Shown here piece after piece: positions 40,282 through 48,802 of a stretch of 64,000 bases of DNA. How positions within the stretch are numbered: the first letter of the stretch is position 1; each line of letters starts with the position of its first letter. This DNA is from Candidatus Omnitrophica bacterium UBA6210. GTDB lineage: Bacteria; Omnitrophota; Gorgyraeia; Velamenicoccales; Velamenicoccaceae. The DNA lies in assembly GCA_002421805.1 (NCBI GenBank), contig DISM01000002.1:62001-126000 (forward strand). Reading direction: 5' to 3'. The notes beneath the pieces are model-generated. The model saw only the letters and a list, made by a program, of their open reading frames with translations. It was not told the DNA's origin and did not search any database. A program made the position numbers and the translations under genes.

Positions 40282-40600
40282 AATCCTTTTTGATCTCAAG
40301 AACCAGATCTATGAGACCGCAATGCTTGTCGTCGGATTTTGCAAAAACATCAATCCCTACGTGGCGGGTGCTGTATTCTTGGCACTCTACCTCGTTGTCT
40401 TGCGCAAATGGATGTTCAGCAAGATCCTGTCATTCTGCGTGACGATATTCCTGCTCTTCATCTTTTACATCCGGATAGAAAACGTCCTTTTGACAACTTT
40501 TTCGCAGGACGCCACGAGCTTCGCTGTCGGCGTCTTCCGTACGGTCAGCGTCATCATCGCAGGCATCATCCTTCTGTATTATGCGGCTGTAAAACAGTAA
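40274..40600 (+). CDS. Membrane protein, three predicted helices
   Basis: The 108-residue protein has hydrophobic segments at about 27-44, 48-66 and 85-104, and a polar N-terminus. It has no recognisable family signature. Translation is probably coupled to the preceding gene (8-base overlap, CGGAGGA site inside it). It lies just before the REC-GGDDF-MshEN gene, which hints at a role at the membrane in c-di-GMP signalling; that is inference. Confidence 0.75.
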   Translation: MNKILFDLKNQIYETAMLVVGFCKNINPYVAGAVFLALYLVVLRKWMFSKILSFCVTIFLLFIFYIRIENVLLTTFSQDATSFAVGVFRTVSVIIAGIILLYYAAVKQ

Positions 40601-40601
40601 T

Positions 40602-41807
40602 ATGTCAAAAAACAAAAAAATTCTCCTGGTCATTGAAGACCAGGGTCTGGAAAAAATCCTCACGTATCTCCTGAAGGCCTGGAACTACGACGTCCTTGTT
40701 TGCTCCGATGGAAACCAGGCCTTGGCAGTCGCCGCCCAACGCTGTCCCGACCTGATCGTGATCGACGCCCACCTGACGGCGACCGACGGCCTGAAACTTT
40801 GTAAGGTGCTGAAATACGATTTTGTCACCTCCTACATCCCCATCATCATCCTGATCGAAAAAAGGCAGCTGCGCCGTAATCTGCTTGAGATCGAGCAGGG
40901 GGTCGACGACTTCCTGATCAAGCCGCCGGACCCCATCGACCTTGAGATCCGCATCGCCCTGTCTTTGCGCAGCGCTGCGCACCAGTTCCACGCCAATGCG
41001 CTGACGAAACTCCCGGGAAATATCTCCATCGAAAAACTGGTAAAAGACCATATCCATAACGACAAGTCGTTTTCCTTCGCCTATGTGGACATCAATAACT
41101 TCAAATCGTTCAATGACAAGTACGGATATATCGCCGGGGACCGCGTCATCCTGCAGACGGCAAAGATCTTGACGTCGGCCGTCAAAAAATTCGGGAACAG
41201 CGACGATTTTGTCGGCCATGTCGGCGGAGATGATTTCGTGTATGTGACGACGCCGCAGAGAGAAGAGATCGTCGCCCAGGAATGCATTAATGAATTCGAC
41301 CGCCTGATCCCCCTGCATTATTCAGCACAGGACAGGCAAAACGGGCACATCAAGGCCAAAGACCGAACAGGACGCCTGACAGACATCGCGCTGATGGGAT
41401 TGTCCATCGCCATCGTCAACAACCGTAATTTCAAGATCGCGTCCATCTTCCAGCTCATCGAAGTCGCTTTCGAAATCAAGAATTTCCTCAAAAAACACCA
41501 CACGAGCAACTACCTGATCAATCGCCGGATCACGGACACGGGATTGCGCGAACGCAAGAACCTTCAGGAAGAATATTCCATAGAGCTCAGAAAACATCGT
41601 CCCCATCTCAAATCCTCCAAGCCGATCGGCCAGATCATGCTGGAAACCCATCTGTTGAACGAAATGCAGCTCAATGAGACACTGCACTACCATTGGACGA
41701 CAGGACAGCGCCTGGGCGAAGCCGCGGTTTCTATGGGTTTCATTGAAGAAGCTGACGTCGAGCGGCTCATCGACCACCAACCGTCATTTCACAAAACAAA
41801 GGAATAA
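40602..41807 (+). CDS. REC-GGDDF-MshEN three-domain signalling protein
   Basis: The 401-residue protein has a receiver domain (Asp55 in LIVIDAHLTA, Lys106) and a diguanylate cyclase-like domain with LTKLPGN, YVDINNFKSFNDKYG and GGDDF at 208-212 in place of GGDEF. A C-terminal module of about 60 residues (IGQIMLETHLLNEMQLNETL, then RLGEAAVSMGFIEEADVERL and IDHQ) matches the MshEN type that binds c-di-GMP in secretion ATPases. The glutamate-to-aspartate change makes cyclase activity uncertain. It may act as a c-di-GMP-responsive effector. Confidence 0.85.
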   Translation: MSKNKKILLVIEDQGLEKILTYLLKAWNYDVLVCSDGNQALAVAAQRCPDLIVIDAHLTATDGLKLCKVLKYDFVTSYIPIIILIEKRQLRRNLLEIEQGVDDFLIKPPDPIDLEIRIALSLRSAAHQFHANALTKLPGNISIEKLVKDHIHNDKSFSFAYVDINNFKSFNDKYGYIAGDRVILQTAKILTSAVKKFGNSDDFVGHVGGDDFVYVTTPQREEIVAQECINEFDRLIPLHYSAQDRQNGHIKAKDRTGRLTDIALMGLSIAIVNNRNFKIASIFQLIEVAFEIKNFLKKHHTSNYLINRRITDTGLRERKNLQEEYSIELRKHRPHLKSSKPIGQIMLETHLLNEMQLNETLHYHWTTGQRLGEAAVSMGFIEEADVERLIDHQPSFHKTKE

Positions 41808-41835
41808 TTTTTAAGGAAAAAATCAAGGGGGTTTT

Positions 41836-42165
41836 ATGAAACGCTGTCGTGCATGCAACGTTCCGCTGGAAGGCCGCTGGGCCCATATCCTCAAAAAGGT
41901 CCTGCGTTTGGAACAAAGCGCAAAAGACCCGGGTCTCTGCAACAAGTGTGCTGCCAAAGGCACAAACGTCGCGCCGGCTTCCAATTACGTTTGCCCGATC
42001 TGTAACCGCCAGGTCGATGAAAAAACGGCATTAACGCACATCAAGGCCGAAGAATATCTTTTGGAACTGATCCGGCGGGACCATCCGGAATGGAAAGAGG
42101 GTCAGGGCGCCTGTCCTAAATGCATGGACTATTACCGCCAATTGATCAAACAGGCGAAGATTTAA
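41836..42165 (+). CDS. Cys-rich zinc-binding protein
   Basis: The 109-residue product has four cysteine pairs or singles: CRAC (residues 4-7), CNKC near 37, CPIC near 54 and CPKC near 95. These could form two zinc sites. No nuclease, kinase or DNA-binding signature is visible. A ribosome-binding site (AAGGGGG) lies ahead of the ATG. It is followed 19 bases later by a secreted protein gene. Function is unknown. Confidence 0.75.
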   Translation: MKRCRACNVPLEGRWAHILKKVLRLEQSAKDPGLCNKCAAKGTNVAPASNYVCPICNRQVDEKTALTHIKAEEYLLELIRRDHPEWKEGQGACPKCMDYYRQLIKQAKI

Positions 42166-42184
42166 AAAGAAAGGGGAGGACGCA

Positions 42185-42796
42185 ATGAACAGAAAAACAA
42201 CCATCGCTTTCTGCGTCTGGTTGCTGGCGGCGGCTCTCTGTGGATCCGCAGCGGCGCAATCCGGCGTATCGGCCGTCAAACTCTTCTATGTCTATTCCGA
42301 CAAAGGCGCCGCCAACAGCAATTTTTTCATCCCGTCGGGCTGGATGGGGGATTATGCGGACCTGACGCTGGACAACGGCTGGTCCGATAACGCTTATTCC
42401 GGCGGCACGTGCATCAAGATCACTTATTCGAACAGGGCCTCCAGCGGCGCCCGCTGGGCCGGGATATACTGGCAAAACCCGGCCAATAACTGGGGAAGCA
42501 AAGAACACGCCGGCATCGACTTAAGAGGAGTCTCGCGCCTCACGTTCTGGGCCAGGGGAGAAAAGGGAGGCGAAAGGATCGAAGAATTCAAAATAGGCGG
42601 CATCACGGGCCCTTACCCTGATTCCGACACGGCCGGCATCGGCCCAGTCGTCTTGACGCCGGAATGGAAACAATACACGATCGACCTCAAAGGTAAAGAC
42701 CTGTCCCATATCATCGGTGGGTTTGCCTGGGCGGCCAATCTGGACGGCAATCCGCGAGGATGCACGTTTTATCTCGACGAAATCCGGTATGAATAA
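42185..42796 (+). CDS. Secreted protein with carbohydrate-binding-like fold
   Basis: The 203-residue product has a signal peptide (about 1-24) and a beta-rich domain with many aromatic residues: WAGIYWQNPANNWG, GVSRLTFWARGEKGG, ITLTP-like VVLTPEWKQYTIDLKGKDLS and a terminal TFYLDEIRYE. The pattern is that of a jelly-roll carbohydrate-binding module, in which the last strand gives the DEIRY ending. No catalytic domain is attached. It may bind exported or environmental polysaccharide. A GGGGAGG site precedes the ATG. Confidence 0.75.
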   Translation: MNRKTTIAFCVWLLAAALCGSAAAQSGVSAVKLFYVYSDKGAANSNFFIPSGWMGDYADLTLDNGWSDNAYSGGTCIKITYSNRASSGARWAGIYWQNPANNWGSKEHAGIDLRGVSRLTFWARGEKGGERIEEFKIGGITGPYPDSDTAGIGPVVLTPEWKQYTIDLKGKDLSHIIGGFAWAANLDGNPRGCTFYLDEIRYE

Positions 42797-42819
42797 TACC
42801 GGAATGCGCGTGAGCGACC

Positions 42820-43566
42820 ATGCTTAAACTGATCCTACTGGGGGCCATCCAGGGCCTGACGGAATTTCTGCCGGTCAGCAGCTCCGGACACCTGGTCATC
42901 GTTCAGCGTTTTCTGGGTTTGCGGGAGAATCTGGTCTTCCTTGACATCTCCCTTCACATCGGCACACTCTTAGCCCTGGCGACATTCTTCTTCAAAGATA
43001 TCCTCTCGGCCTGTAAAGATGCCAGGATGATCCTTCGCATTCTGATCGTCACCGTGGTCACGGCTGTGATCGGGCTGACCTTCAAAAAAATCTTTGAGTC
43101 CTTTTTTGCGGAACCAATGCTGGTCAGCGCCTTATTGATCGTCAACGGCCTCCTCATTCTGGCGACGCGCTTCATCAAAAAAGGCGGCCGTCTACCGGGT
43201 TATGCCGACAGCGCCCTCATGGGCCTCAGCCAGGGGATATCCATTACACCCGGCATCTCCAGGTCCGGCGCCACGATCTCCACCCTTCTTGCAAGAAAAA
43301 TCGAACCGGGACAGGCCTTCCGGTTTTCCTTTCTGGCGTCCATCCCGGTGATCCTGGCGGCGTTTGCGCTGGAGGCCAAAGATGCCGACTGGACAAAGAT
43401 TACCGAATATCGTCCTCTCGACGTGACAACAGGCATCGTTGCGGCATATCTTTTCGGCATCCTGGCCTTGTTCATTTTGAAAAAATCCCTGCTAGGCGGA
43501 CGCTTCCACATCTTCGGGTATTACTGCATCCTGGCAGGAACAGCATTTCTCCTTTTTGTGAGATGA
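42820..43566 (+). CDS. uppP: Undecaprenyl-diphosphatase UppP (BacA)
   Basis: UppP recycles undecaprenyl pyrophosphate, the lipid carrier of cell-wall synthesis. The 248-residue membrane protein has both family motifs: LGAIQGLTEFLPVSSSGH near the N-terminus and GISITPGISRSGATIS near residue 143. About eight helices are visible. The 3' end overlaps the acyl-CoA synthetase gene by 4 bases. Confidence 0.95.
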   Translation: MLKLILLGAIQGLTEFLPVSSSGHLVIVQRFLGLRENLVFLDISLHIGTLLALATFFFKDILSACKDARMILRILIVTVVTAVIGLTFKKIFESFFAEPMLVSALLIVNGLLILATRFIKKGGRLPGYADSALMGLSQGISITPGISRSGATISTLLARKIEPGQAFRFSFLASIPVILAAFALEAKDADWTKITEYRPLDVTTGIVAAYLFGILALFILKKSLLGGRFHIFGYYCILAGTAFLLFVR

Positions 43567-45122
43567 TGCCTCGACACCAAGAAACTTCCAAAACCCTCAT
43601 CGACATCCTGTCGCGTGCTAATCGCCTTTACCCTGACAGGACGGCACTGGTCTTCGGCTCCAAGGAGATCAGCTACGCCGAAGTCTTGCGAGAGTCCTGC
43701 CGCGTCGCATCCGCCGTAAGGGCCGCCGGGGCGAAACAGGGAGAGAGAGTCGCCATCCTGCTGGACAATTCCCCGGAATTCGTCTATGCGTATTTCGGAA
43801 TCCTCTTGAACCGCAGCATCATCGTCCCCGTCAACCATATGTTCAAGAGGGAAGAAATTAAATACATCCTTGACGATTCCGGGGCCACAGGATTGATCAC
43901 TTCCGCCGCCTATGCATCTATTTCCGATGAGTTGAAGGCAATGACGGAAAACCTGACATTTGTCCTGCAGGTCTCGGGTGCCAAAGAACAGCCGGTCGAT
44001 ACATCTTTCGCACGATTCGTCGGCGCCCCCGAGAGATCTGCAGAACCGGCCGTCTTTCTTTACACATCCGGGACGACAGGCCACCCCAAGGCCGCCGTCT
44101 TGACACACGGCAACCTCTTGTCCAATATCCACTCCTCATCGCAGTGCATCCGCGTCACGCCGAAAGACACCTTCATTTCTTTTCTGCCGCTCTTTCATTC
44201 TTTTGCGGCAACCGTCTGTCTCCTGATGCCGCTGGAAACAGGGGCCAGGACCGTCATCATGAAATCGCCCCGGCCGATCAAAAAACTCCTGAGGACGATC
44301 CGCAGGAACCGGGTCTCGATTTTCGTCGGGATCCCGTCCATCTACGGAATCCTCAAAGATATGAAGCTGCCTGCGTTCCTGCCGCCGTTCCTCCTGAGAT
44401 TCCTGAACCCCATCAGGCTCGCCATCTCCGGCGCTGCGGCTCTCCCCGTCGAAGTCTTCCTGGGATTTGAAAAAAAGTTCCGTCTGCCGCTTTTGGAGGG
44501 ATATGGGTTAACGGAGGCCTCGCCGGTCGTTTCCCTCAACCCCCTGAAAGGACCCAGGAAGCCCGGTTCCATCGGTCTGCCCATCCCGGATGTAAAAGTC
44601 AAGATCATCAACGACCGCGGGCAGACGCTCGGCCCGGAACAAGAAGGAGAGTTGTGCGTGCGGGGCCCGAATGTCATGCTCGGCTACTACAAAAAAGAAG
44701 AAGACAACCGCCAGACGCTCAAGGAAGGGTGGCTCTTGACCGGTGATATGGCGAAAATCGACAGAGACGGATACATCGTCATCATGGGGCGTAAAAAAGA
44801 CATGGTCAATGTCCGGGGGCTCAACGTCTATCCCCGCGAAATCGAAGAAGTCCTCTACCGAGACCCCCGCATCAGGGAAGCGGCGGTCATCGGTGTTCCC
44901 GATCCGCACAAGGGAGAGGTCCCGAAAGGATATGTCGTCCTCAAAACAACCGGTTCAGTGACGGAGCATGACATCATCGTTTATCTGCGTCAGCATCTGG
45001 CCGACTACAAGATCCCCCGGAAAGTCGAAATCAGAGCGGAGCTCCCGAAAAACTCGGCCGGCAAGATCCTTAAGCGCGTCCTGATCGAAGAAAATGCCGC
45101 GGCGTCCCACAAAACCGGGTGA
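43563..45122 (+). CDS. AMP-forming acyl-CoA synthetase
   Basis: The 519-residue enzyme has the adenylate-forming motifs LYTSGTTGHPKAAVLTHGN (P-loop like), GYGLTEASPVVS, GWLLTGDMAKIDRDGYI and the C-terminal KNSAGKILKR lysine. It activates a carboxylic acid with ATP and CoA. Its length and motifs suit long- or medium-chain fatty acids, but the substrate cannot be read from the sequence. It overlaps uppP by 4 bases. Confidence 0.9.
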   Translation: MMPRHQETSKTLIDILSRANRLYPDRTALVFGSKEISYAEVLRESCRVASAVRAAGAKQGERVAILLDNSPEFVYAYFGILLNRSIIVPVNHMFKREEIKYILDDSGATGLITSAAYASISDELKAMTENLTFVLQVSGAKEQPVDTSFARFVGAPERSAEPAVFLYTSGTTGHPKAAVLTHGNLLSNIHSSSQCIRVTPKDTFISFLPLFHSFAATVCLLMPLETGARTVIMKSPRPIKKLLRTIRRNRVSIFVGIPSIYGILKDMKLPAFLPPFLLRFLNPIRLAISGAAALPVEVFLGFEKKFRLPLLEGYGLTEASPVVSLNPLKGPRKPGSIGLPIPDVKVKIINDRGQTLGPEQEGELCVRGPNVMLGYYKKEEDNRQTLKEGWLLTGDMAKIDRDGYIVIMGRKKDMVNVRGLNVYPREIEEVLYRDPRIREAAVIGVPDPHKGEVPKGYVVLKTTGSVTEHDIIVYLRQHLADYKIPRKVEIRAELPKNSAGKILKRVLIEENAAASHKTG

Positions 45123-45129
45123 GTTTCTA

Positions 45130-45158
45130 TTGACACCCCCCGAATTCAAGCTCATAAT
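45130..45158 (+). promoter_or_regulatory. Promoter of the leaderless short reading frame at 45165
   Basis: TTGACA (45130-45135) and CATAAT (45153-45158) are separated by exactly 17 bases. The ATG at 45165 begins six bases after the -10 box. Confidence 0.75.
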
Positions 45159-45164
45159 ATATAA

Positions 45165-45239
45165 ATGACAAAGTTTATTAACATTTTTAAAATCCGCCGG
45201 CGCATGGGGAAACAACTCTTTTTGAGACGAAAGCCATGA
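45165..45239 (+). CDS. Leaderless 24-residue basic leader peptide
   Basis: The frame starts at ATG 45165 with MTKFINIFKIRRRMGK, continues with a basic/hydrophobic tail ending RKP, and stops at TGA 45237-45239. The promoter at 45130-45158 places transcription start at this ATG, so the peptide should be translated first. Its stop overlaps the next start as ATGA (45236-45239), a classic coupling arrangement. The next gene lacks a clear ribosome-binding site, so reinitiation may be how it is translated. Ten of its 24 residues are Lys or Arg. Confidence 0.55.
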   Translation: MTKFINIFKIRRRMGKQLFLRRKP

Positions 45240-45619
45240 CAGAGATCAAAAGCAGGAATTACAGGAAATCACGGGCCAAAAATGCCTTACGCAGGACCTC
45301 AAAGAAGATCCTCCAGATGGGGATCGTTGTCATTATCGGCGAGTATCTCCTGTTGAATGCCATCCAACTCTCGCTGTCGGAACCGAATCCACTGTTCTTC
45401 TACAGTAACGTCCCCAACCGCATCGTCAATCTTGCCGTCAGCGAAAAACCCATCTTGAGGGTCGCCCAAGCCTACGATTCGATCAAAAACAACATAGAGT
45501 TCGATAAGATCGTCCAGGACCAGTTCCCCGCGCAGGTCAAAGGAACCCGGCCTGACTTCCGCACGACGGACCTCCAGGACCAGGAAGGCGCAAAAGTCGG
45601 CTACGTCGTCAAATTCTGA
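45236..45619 (+). CDS. Hypothetical protein with one N-terminal membrane segment
   Basis: The 127-residue product has a very basic N-terminus (about 1-25, many Lys and Arg) and a hydrophobic segment near 28-50. A soluble C-terminal domain of about 75 residues follows. I do not recognise it. The start overlaps the stop of the 24-residue peptide at 45165. It is followed after 19 bases by a small basic gene and then lexA. The basic start could bind membrane lipids or nucleic acid. Confidence 0.7.
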   Translation: MTEIKSRNYRKSRAKNALRRTSKKILQMGIVVIIGEYLLLNAIQLSLSEPNPLFFYSNVPNRIVNLAVSEKPILRVAQAYDSIKNNIEFDKIVQDQFPAQVKGTRPDFRTTDLQDQEGAKVGYVVKF

Positions 45620-45638
45620 CATGAACGAAAGGAGACAC

Positions 45639-45959
45639 ATGAACAATCTTCAGAAAACCGTCCAGAAAAAAATCGAAGAGGTCTGGCCCGATGCCCAAAA
45701 GAATATCTCCAAGATCAGCCGCAAAACGCTCAAGACCCTGAAAAAAAGCGAAAAACAACTCTTGGCGATCTATGGCAAGACAAAGAAAAAAGCCGAACAG
45801 CTCATCCTTCAGGCCAGGCGGGAAGAACTTTATTACGAGTTGGGAAAAGCCATGGCGCCGCTATTGTCCTCGGACCAGCTCAAGAATAAAGCCATCTTAA
45901 AAATTTACAGCGAAATCCAGGGGATCAATAAACAGCTGCGTTCAAAAACCAGGTCATGA
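45639..45959 (+). CDS. Small basic helical protein upstream of lexA
   Basis: The 106-residue product is rich in Lys, Gln and Glu and appears helical throughout, with a heptad-like central region (KTLKKSEKQLLAIYGKTKKK). No signal peptide or known domain is visible. An AAAGGAG site precedes ATG 45639; an in-frame ATG at 45621 lacks one. It overlaps lexA by 4 bases, so it may be regulated with or by LexA. Function is unknown. Confidence 0.7.
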   Translation: MNNLQKTVQKKIEEVWPDAQKNISKISRKTLKTLKKSEKQLLAIYGKTKKKAEQLILQARREELYYELGKAMAPLLSSDQLKNKAILKIYSEIQGINKQLRSKTRS

Positions 45960-46561
45960 AGGACGCGGACACCCCCAGCGATATCACAGCCCGACAGGCA
46001 AGCATCCTGGGTTTTATCCAGAGAACCATCAACCACACCGGAAGACCCCCGACCATCCGGGAGATCGGCAAACACTTCGGTTTCAAATCCACGGGGACGA
46101 CGCGCGACCACCTCAAAAGCCTTTCCCGTAAAGGTTTCATCACGCTGACGCCGCGCCAGTCGCGCGCCATCAATCTCAAGACGCCGGTCGCCTTCCGCAT
46201 CCCGATGATCGGCAGTATTGTGGCGGGGATGCCCGATATTGCCCTCGAGGAGATCGACGAATATGTCTATCTTGACGAATTCCTCCCGGGGCCGGACAAA
46301 CAGATCTTTGCCCTGAAGGTCCGCGGCGACAGCATGAAAGACGCAGGGATCAACCCCGGAGACATCGCCATCGTGCGGCGCCAACGCATAGCCGATGCGG
46401 GCCAAGTCGTCGCGGCGCTTGTCGGCCATGAAGCCACGATCAAAACCCTCGAAAAAAATAAAGCCGGCTTCTATCTGAAGCCGGCCAATGCCTCTTACCC
46501 CGATATCCGCGAACCTTTCAGCATCCTCGGCAAGGTCATCGCGGTCATTAAGAAATTCTGA
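45956..46561 (+). CDS. lexA: LexA-type SOS repressor
   Basis: The 201-residue protein has an N-terminal winged helix (PPTIREIGKHFGFKSTGTTRDHLKSL) broken here for length only by reading, and a C-terminal S24 autoprotease domain. The cleavage site is Ala90-Gly91 in SIVAGMP; the catalytic pair is Ser126 (RGDSMKDAG) and Lys163 (EATIKTLEK). It would repress DNA-damage genes until RecA triggers self-cleavage. I could not identify a convincing operator in this window. Confidence 0.93.
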   Translation: MKDADTPSDITARQASILGFIQRTINHTGRPPTIREIGKHFGFKSTGTTRDHLKSLSRKGFITLTPRQSRAINLKTPVAFRIPMIGSIVAGMPDIALEEIDEYVYLDEFLPGPDKQIFALKVRGDSMKDAGINPGDIAIVRRQRIADAGQVVAALVGHEATIKTLEKNKAGFYLKPANASYPDIREPFSILGKVIAVIKKF

Positions 46562-46586
46562 GCAAAAAACTTAATCGTTCCCGGAG

Positions 46587-46886
46587 CTACGCCAATCCCT
46601 CTTTGCGGCGTTTTCTCAAGACAAGCGCGCTCTTGTCACGCAGGACATAAAGAATCAACAACCCCAAAGGGCCCAGTATCCCCAGAGAACTCACCAGCCA
46701 CCCGTGACCTTTGCCGCGGCCATACATATATCCGCCGCAGGCCATAAGGACATAGCCTCCCGCTACCATGGTATAACCGAAATAGAGATAAGAGGCGCCC
46801 TGACGGGAAACGATGTAACCGAGGCAACCGAAAAGAAAACCGCCCCACACGCCGATGATCGTCTGCGCCCTGTATTCCTTAAGCAT
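46587..46886 (-). CDS. Hypothetical multi-helix membrane protein
   Basis: On the - strand, an ATG at 46886 with an AAAGGA site opens a 99-residue protein with three hydrophobic segments (about 7-25, 34-53 and 60-78) and a basic C-terminus. It is convergent with lexA. A TGATACAAT extended -10 box (46929-46921 on the - strand) is suitably placed. No family is recognised. Confidence 0.65.
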   Translation of the reverse strand: MLKEYRAQTIIGVWGGFLFGCLGYIVSRQGASYLYFGYTMVAGGYVLMACGGYMYGRGKGHGWLVSSLGILGPLGLLILYVLRDKSALVLRKRRKEGLA

Positions 46887-46955
46887 TGCATCCTTTCTTG
46901 TTGTGCGCCTTACGGGACGCATTGTATCACAGGTTCCTGCGATTTTCATAAAGAA

Positions 46956-46984
46956 TTGTCATCCGGCTGCTTTTTATGTACAAT
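46956..46984 (+). promoter_or_regulatory. Promoter of the near-leaderless gene at 46995
   Basis: TTGTCA (46956-46961) and TACAAT (46979-46984) are separated by 17 bases. The ATG at 46995 begins ten bases after the -10 box, giving a leader of about four bases. Confidence 0.65.
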
Positions 46985-46994
46985 ACATATTGTT

Positions 46995-47684
46995 ATGGAT
47001 CTTCTGATTTTCGTCATGGGGCTTGTCTTTTTGGGACTGATCGGGGCCGGGATATTCTTTTTCCTCAAGGAACCGGCTTTTTCGAAAATGCTTGGATTCG
47101 GCGCCGGCGCACCTGTCAAACCCGCTGAAGGCGGCGCCGATCCCGCCGCAGGGCTGCAAAAGAAAATCCTTCATCATGAAGAACGTATCGCCACGCTGGA
47201 GAATGAACTGAAGGCCTCGCGGGAAGAAAGCGAGAGGCTGCGCGGCAGAGAACAGGAACTGCTGAAAGAACGGTCAAACGCAGCTTTTGACTCCGAGAGC
47301 TTTGAAAAGATGAAAGAAGAACACGTCTTGCTGAAGAAAGAACTGACGACGAAAGAAGAAACCCTTGAGACAGAGATCTCCGCGAGGCGCCGGCAGAATA
47401 CAGAACTCACTCAACTGCGCCTCGAATACGAAGCCCTGAAGAAAAAAACAACAGAGACTGAAGACGCCTTGCGCAAGGCCCAGACGACCATCGAGGGCCT
47501 CAGGGAAGAAAATAAGAACATAAAGTCCTTGCTGGAACAACACAAGAAGATCGTCGATGAACACAACGTCAACAAAAGCGAAGGACAGTGGGTTTCCCGC
47601 ATCGAATTTGAACGAGTGGAGGCAGTCCTGAAAGAAAAGGAACGCCTGATCGAAAAGTTGCAATCTCCGCCGGAGAAAGAATGA
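46995..47684 (+). CDS. Membrane-anchored coiled-coil protein
   Basis: The 229-residue product has one N-terminal membrane helix (about 3-23), a short Gly/Ala/Pro linker and a long coiled coil (about 55-200) with regular Leu/Ile/Ala heptads and many Glu, Lys and Arg. Family members with a catalytic domain are not recognised. It resembles structural membrane-tethered coils involved in cell shape or division; that is inference. The start is set by the promoter ten bases upstream. The 3' end overlaps the next gene by 4 bases. Confidence 0.75.
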   Translation: MDLLIFVMGLVFLGLIGAGIFFFLKEPAFSKMLGFGAGAPVKPAEGGADPAAGLQKKILHHEERIATLENELKASREESERLRGREQELLKERSNAAFDSESFEKMKEEHVLLKKELTTKEETLETEISARRRQNTELTQLRLEYEALKKKTTETEDALRKAQTTIEGLREENKNIKSLLEQHKKIVDEHNVNKSEGQWVSRIEFERVEAVLKEKERLIEKLQSPPEKE

Positions 47685-48355
47685 ATCCTGCACGCCGAAA
47701 CACAACGATCTTTCTTGTTTACGTCTTGGGCTTTGTCCTTCTTTTGACACAGCCACGGCCCTGCCGGGCGGAAGCCAAGATCGAGCCGCCCAAAAAAATA
47801 GACTATGACGGCCTGCTGCTTTCGTATAACCCGTCATGGAAAAGCGAAGAAACCTATCTGGAAGCAAACCTGGATGACGACCCGGAACCGGAGATCATCA
47901 TCAGCTTCGTAGCGATGTATGTCACCGAATCCAAAAAAACCAGAGAAGAACCGAAACCTTTCACCGTGGCCGAGAAAGAACTTCTGCCCGTCTATAATTA
48001 CGTCTTCTATCAGATCTACGACATGGGGCCCGATAAAAATTACAGGCTCGCCAGGACCTTTACGGGCATGGACCGTCCTGGACAGGTTTATGTCGTACCG
48101 CTGGAAGAAAACAAGCCGCCAGCTGTGATCTTCGTGAGCCCCGGAGGAACTCATTACAAAGATATCATCGTCTACCGGTGGCAGGAGGGCGGCTACCGTC
48201 AGCTGTTCGATCACGGCACCGGCGGAGATGTGACCGTCATCACGACTCCCGGAAAACCCAGGATCGTCCTTGACAAAAAGACGTATGCCTGGCGGGCTGA
48301 AAAAGGGCGTTTTGAACCAGAAGCCGGTGAGATACAAGAACAAACAAAAAGTTAA
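47681..48355 (+). CDS. Secreted protein of unknown function
   Basis: The 224-residue product has a signal peptide (about 1-30, ending PCRAEA) and a beta-rich domain. The DYDGLLLSYNPSW, LDDDPEPEIIISFVAMY and VIFVSPGGTHYKDIIVYRWQ segments resemble the repeating blades of FG-GAP-like or VCBS-type proteins, with Asp-rich turns. No catalytic motif is visible. It shares a transcript with the coiled-coil gene. Confidence 0.7.
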   Translation: MNPARRNTTIFLVYVLGFVLLLTQPRPCRAEAKIEPPKKIDYDGLLLSYNPSWKSEETYLEANLDDDPEPEIIISFVAMYVTESKKTREEPKPFTVAEKELLPVYNYVFYQIYDMGPDKNYRLARTFTGMDRPGQVYVVPLEENKPPAVIFVSPGGTHYKDIIVYRWQEGGYRQLFDHGTGGDVTVITTPGKPRIVLDKKTYAWRAEKGRFEPEAGEIQEQTKS

Positions 48356-48384
48356 AAATATATAGAAAATTAAAGGTTTTAGGT

Positions 48385-48390
48385 TATAAT
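48385..48390 (+). promoter_or_regulatory. -10 box for a leaderless response regulator mRNA
   Basis: TATAAT ends seven bases before the ATG at 48398. No -35 box or Shine-Dalgarno sequence is convincing. Confidence 0.55.
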
Positions 48391-48397
48391 TGTAAGC

Positions 48398-48784
48398 ATG
48401 GAAGACAAATCGCTCGATATATTGCTGGTCGACAACGAAGCAGAATTCTGTGAATCTATGTCGTATTGGCTGGAGACCAAACACCATCGCGTGCATGTTT
48501 GTTATAGCGGCGAAGAAGCCCTCACCTTGATCAAGAACACGCCCTTGGACATCGTTTTCCTGGATATCCAGATGCCCGGCATGGATGGGATGGCCGTTCT
48601 GAGGGAGATCCGCAGTTTTAATACAACTCTGCCTATTGTGATGGTCACCGGATACCCCAAAGAAGAAAGAATGACCGAGGCCATCTCCCTGGGGGTCTCA
48701 GGGTTCTTTCCGAAAACATCCAGTTTTGAAGAACTAGGACGCATCATCAAGGCTTCGATTCGCACGCACAAGGATTTGCACTAA
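48398..48784 (+). CDS. Single-domain response regulator
   Basis: The 128-residue receiver domain has the acidic pair Asp12/Asn13, the phosphorylated Asp56 in DIVFLDIQMPG, the conserved Thr in VMVTGYP and the Lys in FFPKTSS. No output domain is attached. It would be phosphorylated by a histidine kinase encoded elsewhere and act through protein contacts, as CheY and Spo0F do. Downstream and close is the STAS-PilZ gene. The mRNA appears leaderless. Confidence 0.92.
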   Translation: MEDKSLDILLVDNEAEFCESMSYWLETKHHRVHVCYSGEEALTLIKNTPLDIVFLDIQMPGMDGMAVLREIRSFNTTLPIVMVTGYPKEERMTEAISLGVSGFFPKTSSFEELGRIIKASIRTHKDLH

Positions 48785-48802
48785 TCGGTCATCCGCCTCC
48801 TG

